From: Clostridium weizhouense
Lineage (GTDB): Bacteria > Bacillota > Clostridia > Clostridiales > Clostridiaceae
Assembly (NCBI RefSeq): GCF_019431045.1
Contig: NZ_JAHXPT010000003.1
Location: 62,001-126,000, forward strand
Reading direction: 5' to 3'
Length of the DNA: 64,000 nt
Below are positions 19,463 through 29,155 of this stretch, in pieces. The translations under genes were made by a program, and so were the position numbers. Below the pieces are notes generated by a model. That model ran no database searches. It saw only the letters and a list, made by a program, of their open reading frames with translations, and was not told where the DNA came from. Every line of letters starts with the position of its first letter. The stretch's first letter is position 1.

Positions 19463-20836
19463 ATGACAGTTACAAAACATTTAAATAATATTATAAAAGA
19501 TAAAGCATTTATTACTAAAACTATGGCAATTGCGATTCCAGTAATGTTGCAAGCTTTGCTTAATACGACTTTAAATCTTGTAGATACTATGATGATTGGA
19601 CAATTAGGGGAAAGTACCATTGCAGCTGTAGGACTTGCTAATAAAGTATTTTTTGTATTTACATTATTATTATTTGGAATTGTAAGTGGTTCTTCAATAT
19701 TAACTGCTCAATATTGGGGAAAAAAAGACATCTTTAATATAAGAAGAGTTTTAGGAATGTCTTTAATTATTGGGTTAGTAGGTTCAATTATATTTGTTGT
19801 TCCTAGTTTAATATGTCCTAAAATGGTTATGAGAATTTTTACACCAAGTGGAGCTACAATAGGAACAGGAGCAGCGTATTTATCAATAGTTGCACTTAGC
19901 TATCCATTAACAGCAGTGACAAATGCATATATATCGCTTTTGAGAGCTGTAAACAAAGTAAAAGCACCTGTTGTAATAAGTTTATTTTCAATCAGTATTA
20001 ATGTAATATTAAATTATATATTAATATTTGGACATTTTGGAGTATCAGCATTAGGGGTTAGAGGAGCTGCGATTGCAACATTAGTTGCTAGAAGTTTTGA
20101 ATGTATATCTATTTTATTAGTTGTATATTTAAATGAAGGTCCAGCTGCCGCAAAACTAAAAGAACTTATAAATTTTGATAAACAATTTATAAAGATGTTC
20201 TTTATTACTGTATCACCAGTAATTGCAAATGAATTTATATGGGGATTAGGTGTTACTATGTATTCTTTAGTATATGGAAGAATGGGAGACGGAGCGGTTG
20301 CAGCTATTACAATAACACAAACAGTAGAGCAAATAACATTTGTTATGTTCCAAGGGATTAGTGCAGCTACATCTGTTATATTAGGAAATGAATTAGGAGC
20401 AAATAAATTAAAAAAAGCAGAAGAACATGCAAAATATCTTATTACATTGCAATTTATATTTACAATAATAGTAGGAGTAATATGCTTTTTTAGCAGATGG
20501 CCATTAATTAAATTATTTACTGTAACAGACTTAGTAGCAATGGATATTAGTAAATGCTTAATAGTGTTTATATTATATTTGCCATTTAAAATGTTTAATA
20601 TAGTAAATATTACAGGAATATTAAGAAGTGGAGGAGATACTAAAGCTGCACTATTTTTAGATTTTACAGGAGTATGGTTTATAGGGATACCATTAACATA
20701 TTTAGGTGGAATAGTATTTAGCCTACCTATATATTGGGTATATGTATTAGTTTTAGCAGAAGAAATATATAAATTTATTTTAGGAACTAAAAGATATAAA
20801 CAGAAAAAATGGGTTAGAAACATTGTTGATGTATAA
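19463..20836 (+). CDS. MATE-family multidrug/cation exporter
   Basis: 457 residues and about 12 helices. Family features include MAIAIPVMLQALLNTTLNLVDTMMIGQLG at the N terminus and the symmetric second half, with GISAATSVILGNELGA. It should export drugs or metabolites using a Na+ or H+ gradient in the cytoplasmic membrane. GGGGGAGG precedes the ATG. It stands alone; the substrate cannot be told from sequence. Confidence 0.92.
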   Translation: MTVTKHLNNIIKDKAFITKTMAIAIPVMLQALLNTTLNLVDTMMIGQLGESTIAAVGLANKVFFVFTLLLFGIVSGSSILTAQYWGKKDIFNIRRVLGMSLIIGLVGSIIFVVPSLICPKMVMRIFTPSGATIGTGAAYLSIVALSYPLTAVTNAYISLLRAVNKVKAPVVISLFSISINVILNYILIFGHFGVSALGVRGAAIATLVARSFECISILLVVYLNEGPAAAKLKELINFDKQFIKMFFITVSPVIANEFIWGLGVTMYSLVYGRMGDGAVAAITITQTVEQITFVMFQGISAATSVILGNELGANKLKKAEEHAKYLITLQFIFTIIVGVICFFSRWPLIKLFTVTDLVAMDISKCLIVFILYLPFKMFNIVNITGILRSGGDTKAALFLDFTGVWFIGIPLTYLGGIVFSLPIYWVYVLVLAEEIYKFILGTKRYKQKKWVRNIVDV

Positions 20837-20889
20837 ATCGTATTTATAGATAAAAAAGATGTTTCAAAATAGTATTAATATTTTAGTAT

Positions 20890-20951
20890 AAAAAAAGTTT
20901 CTAAGTTCTAAAAAAGTTTTGTTTTTAACTTGAACTTACAAACTTTTTTTT
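20890..20951. terminator. Bidirectional terminator between convergent genes
   Basis: AAAAAAAGTTTCTAAGTTC pairs with GAACTTACAAACTTTTTTT with two mismatches. Poly-A on the left and poly-T on the right make it usable from both strands, for the MATE gene and the minus-strand gene at 20953. Confidence 0.8.
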
Positions 20952-20952
20952 A

Positions 20953-21393
20953 TTATTCTGAAGTTATTTTCTCCATATATTTACGATTAAAACTATTATT
21001 AAGTACTTTATATGTTTTATAAAAATCACTATCATTATAAATAATTAAGTACTCTTTACCAAGCGTATAAATATATAAATTATTTTTACCACTTTCATAA
21101 ATACATATTTCATAAGAACCTTTAGTTCTATTTTTTGATGTATCTCCAGAATATTCAATAAGTTCTACATTGGAAAGATTAGATAAAATACTTTCTATCT
21201 GATTTTTATCTTCAATATAATTTTCAGTTCTAGAATTAATACCTCTAATATAAAGTTTGTTTATATTTTCTTTATCACAATGAACAGAGAAAATATTACC
21301 AAGAGTTGTGTTTTTAGGATGAAAGTAATATAGCAAAAAAATTGCTAAAATAATTATTAATATAAATAGAATATACTTTTTGAAATTTTTCAT
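20953..21393 (-). CDS. Hypothetical membrane-anchored protein
   Basis: 146 residues with one N-terminal hydrophobic helix (about residues 8-25, ILFILIIILAIFLLYYF) after a basic start, then a polar domain probably outside the cell. No lipobox Cys follows the helix. The external part has beta-type patterns (ENINKLYIRGI, LYIYTLGKEYLIIYN). Family not recognised. Its start region faces pyc across a 519-bp gap. Confidence 0.7.
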   Translation of the reverse strand: MKNFKKYILFILIIILAIFLLYYFHPKNTTLGNIFSVHCDKENINKLYIRGINSRTENYIEDKNQIESILSNLSNVELIEYSGDTSKNRTKGSYEICIYESGKNNLYIYTLGKEYLIIYNDSDFYKTYKVLNNSFNRKYMEKITSE

Positions 21394-21912
21394 ATAGTAT
21401 CTCCTTGCATAATAGATTTTATTTCTATTTAATTATATCAATTTAATTCCATTAATAAAATAAATTTACTATTATCTAAATAGTTTAAAACATTCTTTAT
21501 AATAATAAGCAATTAAGTATATTAATTAAGGTTAATACAGAAAATAAGTTTTAGATATAATTATAATTTTACTTATATAATATTACGAACTTTATTAAAA
21601 ATAAAAAATTTATTCTACAATATATTTAGATTAGATATTTAAATATATATTTTATATTAAAGTACTGATATAATAACTATTAAATAATATATAATTATAT
21701 ATAAAATGACATAAATAATATTATAAATAAAAATAAATAACGAATATTAAGTGTTAAATTGCAAGGAATGTGCTATAATTTGTATATTATTATTTAATTA
21801 AACATAAGATTGGTTTAATAATGATTTAAACTATAATTTTTATATTTAGTTTATTTGTAATTATAAATTATATTAATAACTAAATTAAAAAGCGTTAAAG
21901 GAGTGTATTTTA
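21394..21912 (+). promoter_or_regulatory. Divergent gap with pyc promoter
   Basis: A 519-bp AT-rich gap between divergent genes. The one clear signal is an extended -10, TGCTATAAT (21771-21779), with a poor -35, about 130 bp before pyc. I see no open frame or hairpin that I would support here. Confidence 0.45.
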
Positions 21913-24900
21913 TTGGGGAAAAAATTTAAAAGAGTATTAGTTGCTAATAGAGGAGAAATTGCAATAAGAATTTTTAGAGCTTGTCATGAACTAGGAATAA
22001 GAACAGTAGCAATATATTCAGAAGAAGACAAACGTGCTCTTTTTAGAACTAAAGCTCATGAAGCTTATCAAATTGGTAAAAATAAAGGACCTGTTGAGGC
22101 TTATTTAAATATTGATGAAATTATAAGTCTTGCATTAAAGAAAAATGTTGATGCAATACATCCAGGATATGGATTCTTATCAGAAAATGCTGAATTTGCA
22201 AGAAGATGTGAAGAGGCAGGTATAGAGTTTATAGGTCCAACATCAGATATGATGGAGCAAGTAGGCGATAAGATCAAATCAAAAATAGTAGCGAAAAACG
22301 TTGGAGTTCCAGTTATACCAGGAATTGAAAAACCAATAATAGATGAAGAAGAAGCAAAGAATGTTGCAAATATGTGTGGTTATCCTGTTATGATAAAAGC
22401 TGCTGCTGGTGGTGGCGGTAGAGGAATGAGAATAGTAAGAAAAGAAGAAGAACTTATAGAAGCTTTTAAAAATGCTAAAAATGAAGCTAAAAAAGCTTTT
22501 GGTATAGATGATATGTTTATCGAAAAATACATAGAAGGACCAAAACATATTGAAATTCAAATTCTTGGAGATAAACATGGAAATATAGTACATCTTTATG
22601 AAAGAGATTGTTCTATTCAAAGAAGGCATCAAAAGGTTATAGAAATTAGTCCAGCATTATCTTTAACAGAAGAAAAAAGAAAAGAAATATGTCAAGATGC
22701 ATTAAAAATAGCTAAACATGTAAATTATAGAAATGCAGGAACTTTGGAATTTTTAGTAGATATGCATGGAAATCATTATTTTATAGAAATGAATCCAAGA
22801 GTACAAGTAGAGCATACAATTACTGAAATGACTACAGGAATAGATATAGTTCAAAGTCAAATTTTAATAGCACAAGGGTATGAATTAAATTCTAAAGAAA
22901 TAGGAATATATTCTCAAGATGATATAAAGCCAAGAGGGTATGCTATTCAATGTAGAATAACAACTGAAGATCCATCAAATAATTTTTCTCCAGATACAGG
23001 AAAGATAGATGTGTATAGAACTTCATCTGGATTTGGAATAAGACTCGATGGAGGAAATGGATTTAGTGGAGCTGTAATTAGTCCATATTATGATAGTTTA
23101 CTTGTGAAAACAACCTCATATTCTAGGACATTTGAAGATGCAGTTAGAAAATCTATACGTGCTATTAAAGAAACAACTATTACAGGAATTAAAACTAATG
23201 TAGATTTTTTAATAAATGTATTAAATAATGAACAATTTAAAAAAGGTGAATGCGATACTAATTTTATATCAGAAAACCCTCAATTATTTGATATAAATCC
23301 AAGAACTGATTCTGAATATAGAATTTTAAAATTTACTGGAGAGAAAATAGTAAATGAAACTAAAGGAATAAAAAGAGAATATGATGTTCCTGTAATTCCT
23401 AAAATAAAAACTTTAGATGGATTAGCTGGAACAAAGCAAATATTAGATTCAGAAGGTCCAGAAGGAGTTGTAAAATGGATTAAAAATCAGAATAAACTGT
23501 TACTTACTGACACTACTATGAGAGATGCACAACAATCTCTAATGGCAACTCGTGTTAGAAGTAGAGATATGATAAATATTGCAAAGGCAACAGCTAAATA
23601 TGGAAATGATTTATTCTCACTTGAAATGTGGGGTGGAGCTACATTTGATACTTCATATAGATTTTTAAAAGAATGTCCATGGAAAAGACTTGAAGAATTA
23701 AGAAAAAGAATACCTAATGTTATGTTCCAAATGCTTATTAGAGGAGCAAATGCTGTAGGATATAAAAACTATCCTGATAATGTTATAAGAGAATTCATAA
23801 AAGAATCTGCTGATAGTGGAATAGATATATTTAGAATATTTGATTCTCTTAATTGGCTAAAGGGAATAGAAGTATCATTAGATGAAGTATTAAAGTGTAA
23901 TAAGGTAGCAGAGGTCGCTTTATGTTATACTGGAGATATTTTAGATACTAATAGAGATAAATATACACTTAAATATTATGTAGATAAAGCTAAAGAAATT
24001 GAAAAGATGGGAGCACATATCTTAGCTATAAAAGATATGTCAGCATTACTTAAACCTTATGCTGCTAAAAAGCTTATAAAAGCATTAAAAGATGAAATTT
24101 CAATACCAATCCATCTTCATACACATGATACTACAGGTAATGGTGTAGCAACTGTTTTAATGGCAGCAGATGCAGGAGTAGATATTATTGATACAACATT
24201 TAATAGTATGTCAGGACTTACAAGTCAACCAGCGATGAATTCTATTGTTGCAGCACTTGAAAATACAGGTAGAGATACAGGTATTGATTTAGGGAAAATT
24301 CAAAAAATATCTGATTATTGGAATGCTGTAAGACCAGTTTATGATCAATTTGAATCAGATTTGAAATCAGGAAGTGCTGAAATTTATAAATTTGAAATAC
24401 CAGGTGGACAATATTCAAATTTAAAACCACAAGTTGAAAGCTTTGAACTTGGACATAAATTTAATGATGTTAAAAAGATGTATAAAATAGTAAATGACAT
24501 GCTTGGAGATATAATAAAAGTTACTCCTTCATCAAAAATGGTTGGGGATATGGCTATATTCATGGTACAAAATGACTTAACTCCAGAAAACATATATGAA
24601 AAGGCACAAAATATGGCTTTCCCAGATTCAATAGTATCATATTTTAAAGGAATGATGGGTCAACCAGAAGGTGGATTCCCAGAAAAACTTCAAAAACTTG
24701 TTTTAAAGGGAGAAGAGCCTATAACAGTTAGACCAGGAGAATTATTACCTTCAGAAGATTTTGATAAAATAGAAAAATATTTAAAGGAAAAATATAAATA
24801 TAATCCATCAAAGAAAGATTTATTAAGTTATGCATTATATCCAGATGTATTTGAAGAGTTTATAAAATTTGTATTAGAATATGGTGATGTAAGCAGAATG

Positions 24901-25353
24901 GGAAGTGATGTGTTCTTCCATGGATTATCAGAAGGTGAAACAAGTGAAATTGAAGTTGCTGAAGGTAAAACAATGATTGTCCAATTGATAGAAATAGGTA
25001 AATTAGACAATGAAGGATACAGAACTTTAGATTTTGAAATAAACGGAAATAGAAGAGAAATTAAAATAAAAGATAAGACTGAAAGAGCTACAAGTGCTTT
25101 AAGTTTAGATAGCATATCTAAAATGGCTGATCCTTCAAATAAATTAGAGATAGGTGCAAGTATACCAGGCAATATTATTAAGATACTTGTTAAAGAAGGG
25201 CAAGAAGTCAAAGAAGGCGAAAGTCTAGTTATTATAGAAGCTATGAAAATGGAAACTAATATTGTAGCTACTAGTGATGGTACTGTTGAAAGTATTTTTG
25301 TAGAAGAAGGTCAACAAGTTAAGACTGGTGAGTTATTAGTAAAATTAAAATAA
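21913..25353 (+). CDS. pyc: Pyruvate carboxylase
   Basis: A 1146-residue single-chain enzyme that carboxylates pyruvate to oxaloacetate. Order: biotin carboxylase (1-450, with AAAGGGGRGMRIV ATP-grasp loop and FIEMNPRVQVEHT), carboxyltransferase (about 530-830, with DTTMRDAQQSLMATR and the metal site HLHTHDTTG), allosteric/PC linker, and a biotin-carrier domain whose biotinylated Lys1112 lies in EAMKMET. The start is TTG at 21913 after AAAGGAG, giving a normal N terminus (KRVLVANRGEIAIRIFRA). It is monocistronic and anaplerotic. Confidence 0.97.
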   Translation: MGKKFKRVLVANRGEIAIRIFRACHELGIRTVAIYSEEDKRALFRTKAHEAYQIGKNKGPVEAYLNIDEIISLALKKNVDAIHPGYGFLSENAEFARRCEEAGIEFIGPTSDMMEQVGDKIKSKIVAKNVGVPVIPGIEKPIIDEEEAKNVANMCGYPVMIKAAAGGGGRGMRIVRKEEELIEAFKNAKNEAKKAFGIDDMFIEKYIEGPKHIEIQILGDKHGNIVHLYERDCSIQRRHQKVIEISPALSLTEEKRKEICQDALKIAKHVNYRNAGTLEFLVDMHGNHYFIEMNPRVQVEHTITEMTTGIDIVQSQILIAQGYELNSKEIGIYSQDDIKPRGYAIQCRITTEDPSNNFSPDTGKIDVYRTSSGFGIRLDGGNGFSGAVISPYYDSLLVKTTSYSRTFEDAVRKSIRAIKETTITGIKTNVDFLINVLNNEQFKKGECDTNFISENPQLFDINPRTDSEYRILKFTGEKIVNETKGIKREYDVPVIPKIKTLDGLAGTKQILDSEGPEGVVKWIKNQNKLLLTDTTMRDAQQSLMATRVRSRDMINIAKATAKYGNDLFSLEMWGGATFDTSYRFLKECPWKRLEELRKRIPNVMFQMLIRGANAVGYKNYPDNVIREFIKESADSGIDIFRIFDSLNWLKGIEVSLDEVLKCNKVAEVALCYTGDILDTNRDKYTLKYYVDKAKEIEKMGAHILAIKDMSALLKPYAAKKLIKALKDEISIPIHLHTHDTTGNGVATVLMAADAGVDIIDTTFNSMSGLTSQPAMNSIVAALENTGRDTGIDLGKIQKISDYWNAVRPVYDQFESDLKSGSAEIYKFEIPGGQYSNLKPQVESFELGHKFNDVKKMYKIVNDMLGDIIKVTPSSKMVGDMAIFMVQNDLTPENIYEKAQNMAFPDSIVSYFKGMMGQPEGGFPEKLQKLVLKGEEPITVRPGELLPSEDFDKIEKYLKEKYKYNPSKKDLLSYALYPDVFEEFIKFVLEYGDVSRMGSDVFFHGLSEGETSEIEVAEGKTMIVQLIEIGKLDNEGYRTLDFEINGNRREIKIKDKTERATSALSLDSISKMADPSNKLEIGASIPGNIIKILVKEGQEVKEGESLVIIEAMKMETNIVATSDGTVESIFVEEGQQVKTGELLVKLK

Positions 25354-25446
25354 TTTTCGTATATAGTAAATTCTTTATATGATACCTCTTATATATTTAT
25401 ATAATGGAATAAACTTTAATGAAATTTATATATTTAGAATAATAAA

Positions 25447-25496
25447 AAGGCTATCTCAAATACATAATTAATATGTTTTTTGAGATAGTCTTTTTA
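25447..25496 (+). terminator. Terminator of the TCTCAAA family
   Basis: AAAGGCTATCTCAAA pairs with TTTGAGATAGTCTTT, followed by TTAAATTTTTT. Nearly identical to those at 19213 and 37370. Confidence 0.85.
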
Positions 25497-25500
25497 AATT

Positions 25501-25590
25501 TTTTCTATAAGTTCCTAATTATACTAATAAGTAAATACTATTTATAAATATTCTAAAATTTATATTAATGAAGAAACTTTATTGAAGATT
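25501..25590 (+). repeat. 90-bp interspersed repeat upstream of pulA
   Basis: About 80 percent identical by eye to 59371-59460, upstream of a chemotaxis receptor. Shared blocks include TATAAGTT, TATTTATAAATATT, ATTTATATTAAT and AAACTTTATT in the same order and spacing. Confidence 0.6.
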
Positions 25591-25702
25591 ACATATAATT
25601 TTATATAAAATATACAAATAGGATATATACTTAATTTAAAATATTTATAACATAATCGAAAATTTGTAAAAAATTACAATATTTAAAAACTATAAAAAAT
25701 GA

Positions 25703-25727
25703 TACAATCTAAATGTAAATATTTACA
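25703..25727 (+). promoter_or_regulatory. pulA -10 and palindromic operator
   Basis: A -10 TACAAT (25703-25708) is followed by the perfect 14-bp palindrome TGTAAATATTTACA (25714-25727), which covers the expected start of transcription. It has the outer half of a cre site (TGTAA/TTACA) but lacks the central CG, so the repressor may be CcpA or another LacI-family protein. The -35 is weak. Confidence 0.5.
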
Positions 25728-25744
25728 GAAGAGAGGTATATATT

Positions 25745-28700
25745 ATGAAAAAAAATAAGAATTTTATAGCAAGTATGTTGGTAATATTGTTTATGTTTAC
25801 AATGATTCAAATACCAATTAATAAAGTACAAGCTAGCGAAACAAATGATACAGTTTATCTAAAGATAAGATATAACAGAGTGGATAGAGATTATAATGAT
25901 TGGAACGTATGGTATTGGGAAAAAGACAAAGAAGGAAAAATGGCTACTTTTAGTGGAGAAGACATTGATGGAAAGTTTACAGTTATAAAAGCTGATAAGA
26001 AAATGAATCAATTATTTTTTATTATTAGAAAAGGTAATTGGGATGAAAAAGCTACTGGAGATGAAGTAATAGATTTAAATAATGGAGATAGAGAAATTAT
26101 TATAAATCAAGAAAAAAAAGGAGTTAATAGAGAAGATAAAGAACTTAATAGACATTATAACAATATAAAATTAAATTTACATTATTGTAGAAATGATAAA
26201 AACTATGATTCATGGGATGTATGGTCTTGGTGTGATGACAATGATGCAAAAGGCTATCAATTTACTAAAGAAGATGAATATGGTAAGGTAGCAGAAATTA
26301 ATAAATCAAATGAAAACAATAAAAAAGAAATATCTTTTATAATAAGAAAAGGTGAAGATAATTGGACATCTAAGGATATAGATAAAGATAGAAGTATAGA
26401 TTTAGCATATGCAAATAATAAGGGAGAAATAAATGCATATATTCTTGATGGTGATGAAAAGGTTTATATGAATATTGATGATCAAGCAAGAAATAGAATA
26501 ACTTCTTTGAAAATTGATTCAATTAATGAGATTAATTTTAAATTAAATGTTGAAAATTTTAATGTTGAAAATTTTATTTTAAAGGAAAATGGTATCGTTA
26601 TCAGTAAGGATTTATATTCTATTGATCTTGATAAAAGTGGAGTAAAAGGTAGCATTAAACTCAAAAAAAATATAGATTTAAAAAAGATATACTCTTTAGA
26701 GATTCCTGGTTATGGAATGAAAAATGCTGATTTAAGAAAAGTATATGAAAGTAAGGAATTTGAAAATTTATATTCATATGATGGAAATTTGGGAGCAATT
26801 TATAATAATAATGAAACAAACTTTATTTTATGGGCACCAACTGCAAGTGATGTAAAGGTAGCTCTTTATGGAAAAGATGGAAAATCATATTGTTCACCAG
26901 TTGAAAAAACATTAGATATGATTAAAGGTGAAAATGGAATTTGGACAGCTAAAGAAAATGGAGATTTAGATGGAGTTTATTATAATTATTTAGTAACTAT
27001 CAATGGAAAAGAAAATGAAGTTACAGATCCTTATGCAAAAGCAGTTGGAGTGAATGGAAATAGAGGAATGGTAGTTAATTTAGAGTCAACAAATCCATCT
27101 GGATGGGAAAATGATAAAAGACCAGAACTTAAAAATCCAACAGATGCTACAATTTATGAAATGCATATTAGAGATTTATCTATAGATGAAAATTCAGGAA
27201 TTAATTTGGAATATAGAGGAAAATATAAAGGTGTTTGGCAAGATGGCACAACAATTCCAGATGGAGATATTAAAACAGGAGTTGCTCATTTAAAAGAATT
27301 AGGAGTGAATACTGTTCAATTAATGCCAAGTTTTGATTATACATCAGTGGATGAAACTAAACTTAATGTACCACAATTTAATTGGGGATATGATCCTCAG
27401 AATTATAATGTTCCAGAGGGTTCATATTCATCCAATCCTTATGATGGAAAAATTAGAATAAAAGAGTTTAAAGAAATGGTAAATGAACTCCATAAACAAG
27501 GCATAAGAGTTATTATGGATGTAGTTTATAATCATACTGATTCAAGCCAAAATTCAATGCTTAATTTAGCTGTACCAGATTATTATTATCGTCAAGATGC
27601 AGAAGGAAATTTTTCTAATGGTTCTGGTTGTCGTAGTGAAGTGGCATCAGATCGTTCAATGGCTAGAAAACTTATTATTGATTCAGTTAAATATTGGATA
27701 GAAGAGTATCATATTGATGGATTTAGATTTGATTTAATGGCAAATCATGATATTGAAACTATGAAACAAATAAGAAATGAGTTAGATAAAATTGATAAAG
27801 ATATATTAATGTATGGAGAAGGATGGGCTGGTGGCCCATGTGCATTACCAGAAAAGAAACAATCATTAAAAATTAATGCATCTGAATTTGGAAAAATGCA
27901 AATAGGTATGTTTAGTGATGATATAAGAGATGGATTAAAAGGAAATGTATTTAATGATATTGAACCAGCATTTATTAATGGACAACCAGGATTTGAAGAT
28001 TGGGTAAAATTTGGAATAGTGGGATCAACTAAACATGATAATATAGATTATGGAAGAGTAAATTATTCAAAAAAACCATGGGCAAATGAACCTTATCAAG
28101 CAATAAATTATGTATCATGTCATGATGATTTAACTTTATGGGATAGGCTACAAACTGTTGAACCTAATAAATCAGATAAAGAATTACAAGATATGAATAA
28201 GATTGCAGCAGCAGTTGTGTTTACATCACAAGGTATTCCATTTATTCAAGCAGGAGAAGAGTTTGCCAGAACAAAAGTTAATGAAGATGGAAGTCTTAAT
28301 AAAAATAGTTATACGTCTTCAGATGAAGTTAATAAATTAGATTGGAATAGAATAGAAAAATATAGAAATTTATATGAATATTACAAAGGGTTAATTGAAC
28401 TAAGAAAATCACATAAAGCTTTTAGAATGGGTAAAACTGAAGATATTCAACAAAACCTTAAGTTTTTAGAAAAAGGAAAAGATTTCAATGAAGATAATGT
28501 TGTTGCATATACTTTAGATGGTAAAGCGGTAGGTGATAACTGGGGGAATATTGCAGTTATATTCAATTCAAATTCAAAACCAGTTGAAATAACTTTACCA
28601 GATAATAATTGGACAATTGTAGTGAATAAAGATAAAGCAGGAGTAGAAGGATTAAGTAAAGTAGAAGGCGGAAAAATTAGTGTACCAGCTAATACATCTT

Positions 28701-28750
28701 ATGTACTTGTTGATACAGAAAGTTATGAAGAAAATAATAATGTAAAATAA
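25745..28750 (+). CDS. pulA: Secreted type I pullulanase
   Basis: A 1001-residue extracellular debranching enzyme that hydrolyses alpha-1,6 links in pullulan and starch. It has a signal peptide (1-31, cut near VQASE), two tandem CBM41-type starch-binding modules (about 35-125 and 138-235; both with a Y(N/D)xWDVWxW-like pattern), a linker, a CBM48 (about 345-440) and a GH13 catalytic domain. The pullulanase motif NWGYDP is near residue 546; GH13 regions are DVVYNHT (588), GFRFDLMA (658, nucleophile Asp), YGEGW (690, acid Glu) and SCHDD (790). There is no LPxTG or SLH anchor, so it is probably released. Confidence 0.95.
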   Translation: MKKNKNFIASMLVILFMFTMIQIPINKVQASETNDTVYLKIRYNRVDRDYNDWNVWYWEKDKEGKMATFSGEDIDGKFTVIKADKKMNQLFFIIRKGNWDEKATGDEVIDLNNGDREIIINQEKKGVNREDKELNRHYNNIKLNLHYCRNDKNYDSWDVWSWCDDNDAKGYQFTKEDEYGKVAEINKSNENNKKEISFIIRKGEDNWTSKDIDKDRSIDLAYANNKGEINAYILDGDEKVYMNIDDQARNRITSLKIDSINEINFKLNVENFNVENFILKENGIVISKDLYSIDLDKSGVKGSIKLKKNIDLKKIYSLEIPGYGMKNADLRKVYESKEFENLYSYDGNLGAIYNNNETNFILWAPTASDVKVALYGKDGKSYCSPVEKTLDMIKGENGIWTAKENGDLDGVYYNYLVTINGKENEVTDPYAKAVGVNGNRGMVVNLESTNPSGWENDKRPELKNPTDATIYEMHIRDLSIDENSGINLEYRGKYKGVWQDGTTIPDGDIKTGVAHLKELGVNTVQLMPSFDYTSVDETKLNVPQFNWGYDPQNYNVPEGSYSSNPYDGKIRIKEFKEMVNELHKQGIRVIMDVVYNHTDSSQNSMLNLAVPDYYYRQDAEGNFSNGSGCRSEVASDRSMARKLIIDSVKYWIEEYHIDGFRFDLMANHDIETMKQIRNELDKIDKDILMYGEGWAGGPCALPEKKQSLKINASEFGKMQIGMFSDDIRDGLKGNVFNDIEPAFINGQPGFEDWVKFGIVGSTKHDNIDYGRVNYSKKPWANEPYQAINYVSCHDDLTLWDRLQTVEPNKSDKELQDMNKIAAAVVFTSQGIPFIQAGEEFARTKVNEDGSLNKNSYTSSDEVNKLDWNRIEKYRNLYEYYKGLIELRKSHKAFRMGKTEDIQQNLKFLEKGKDFNEDNVVAYTLDGKAVGDNWGNIAVIFNSNSKPVEITLPDNNWTIVVNKDKAGVEGLSKVEGGKISVPANTSYVLVDTESYEENNNVK

Positions 28751-28760
28751 TTAAATAAGA

Positions 28761-28827
28761 AATATGTGAAGAGATTGCATTAAAATATAAATTTAAAAAT
28801 CAAATGTATCTGCTTCACATATTTTTA
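28761..28827 (+). terminator. Terminator after pulA
   Basis: AATATGTGAAG plus inner GATTGCATT pair with AATGTATC and GCTTCACATATT, followed by TTTTATG. The stem is long and interrupted. Confidence 0.8.
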
Positions 28828-28931
28828 TGTATTTTTCAGGTAAATATGAAAAATATCTAATCATTATATACTCGTTTTCACAAGCTTTTCATAGGTATAT
28901 CTTAAGATATGCACTCAGATAAATATATAAA

Positions 28932-29132
28932 TTGACACTTAATAAAGTTTGATTTATTCTTAGGTTGTATATGTGCTTTAAGGCAAGAATAAATAATGAT
29001 ATGCAAAACCATTATTTTTGCACTAGGTTTGGAAAGGGTGAATAGTTAAACCTCCAGATTTTTCTCACATACGTTTGAAAACCTAGATGTGTAAAAATAG
29101 ACAGTTCACAGTGACTTTGGTGTTTTTTTTAT
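28932..29132 (+). promoter_or_regulatory. ogt promoter and structured leader (leader-repeat copy A)
   Basis: TTGACA (28932-28937) and TATTCT (28955-28960), 17 bp apart, form a good promoter. The leader then folds into a long hairpin: TTTTTGCACTAGGTTT (29015-29030) pairs with AAACCTAG and GTGTAAAAA (29079-29097). It ends with AGTGACTTT and an eight-T run (29123-29130) before the ribosome binding site of ogt. A stretch of about 65 bp (28985-29050) closely matches 33286-33350 upstream of tyrS. It may be a regulatory RNA or a mobile repeat. Confidence 0.6.
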
Positions 29133-29155
29133 ATGTTATAAAAGGAGATGATAGG

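Noticed and set aside
20014-20823. 269-residue open frame on the minus strand
   Set aside because: It is wholly antisense to the MATE exporter, which has clear family motifs; the antisense product is low-complexity and has no ribosome binding site.
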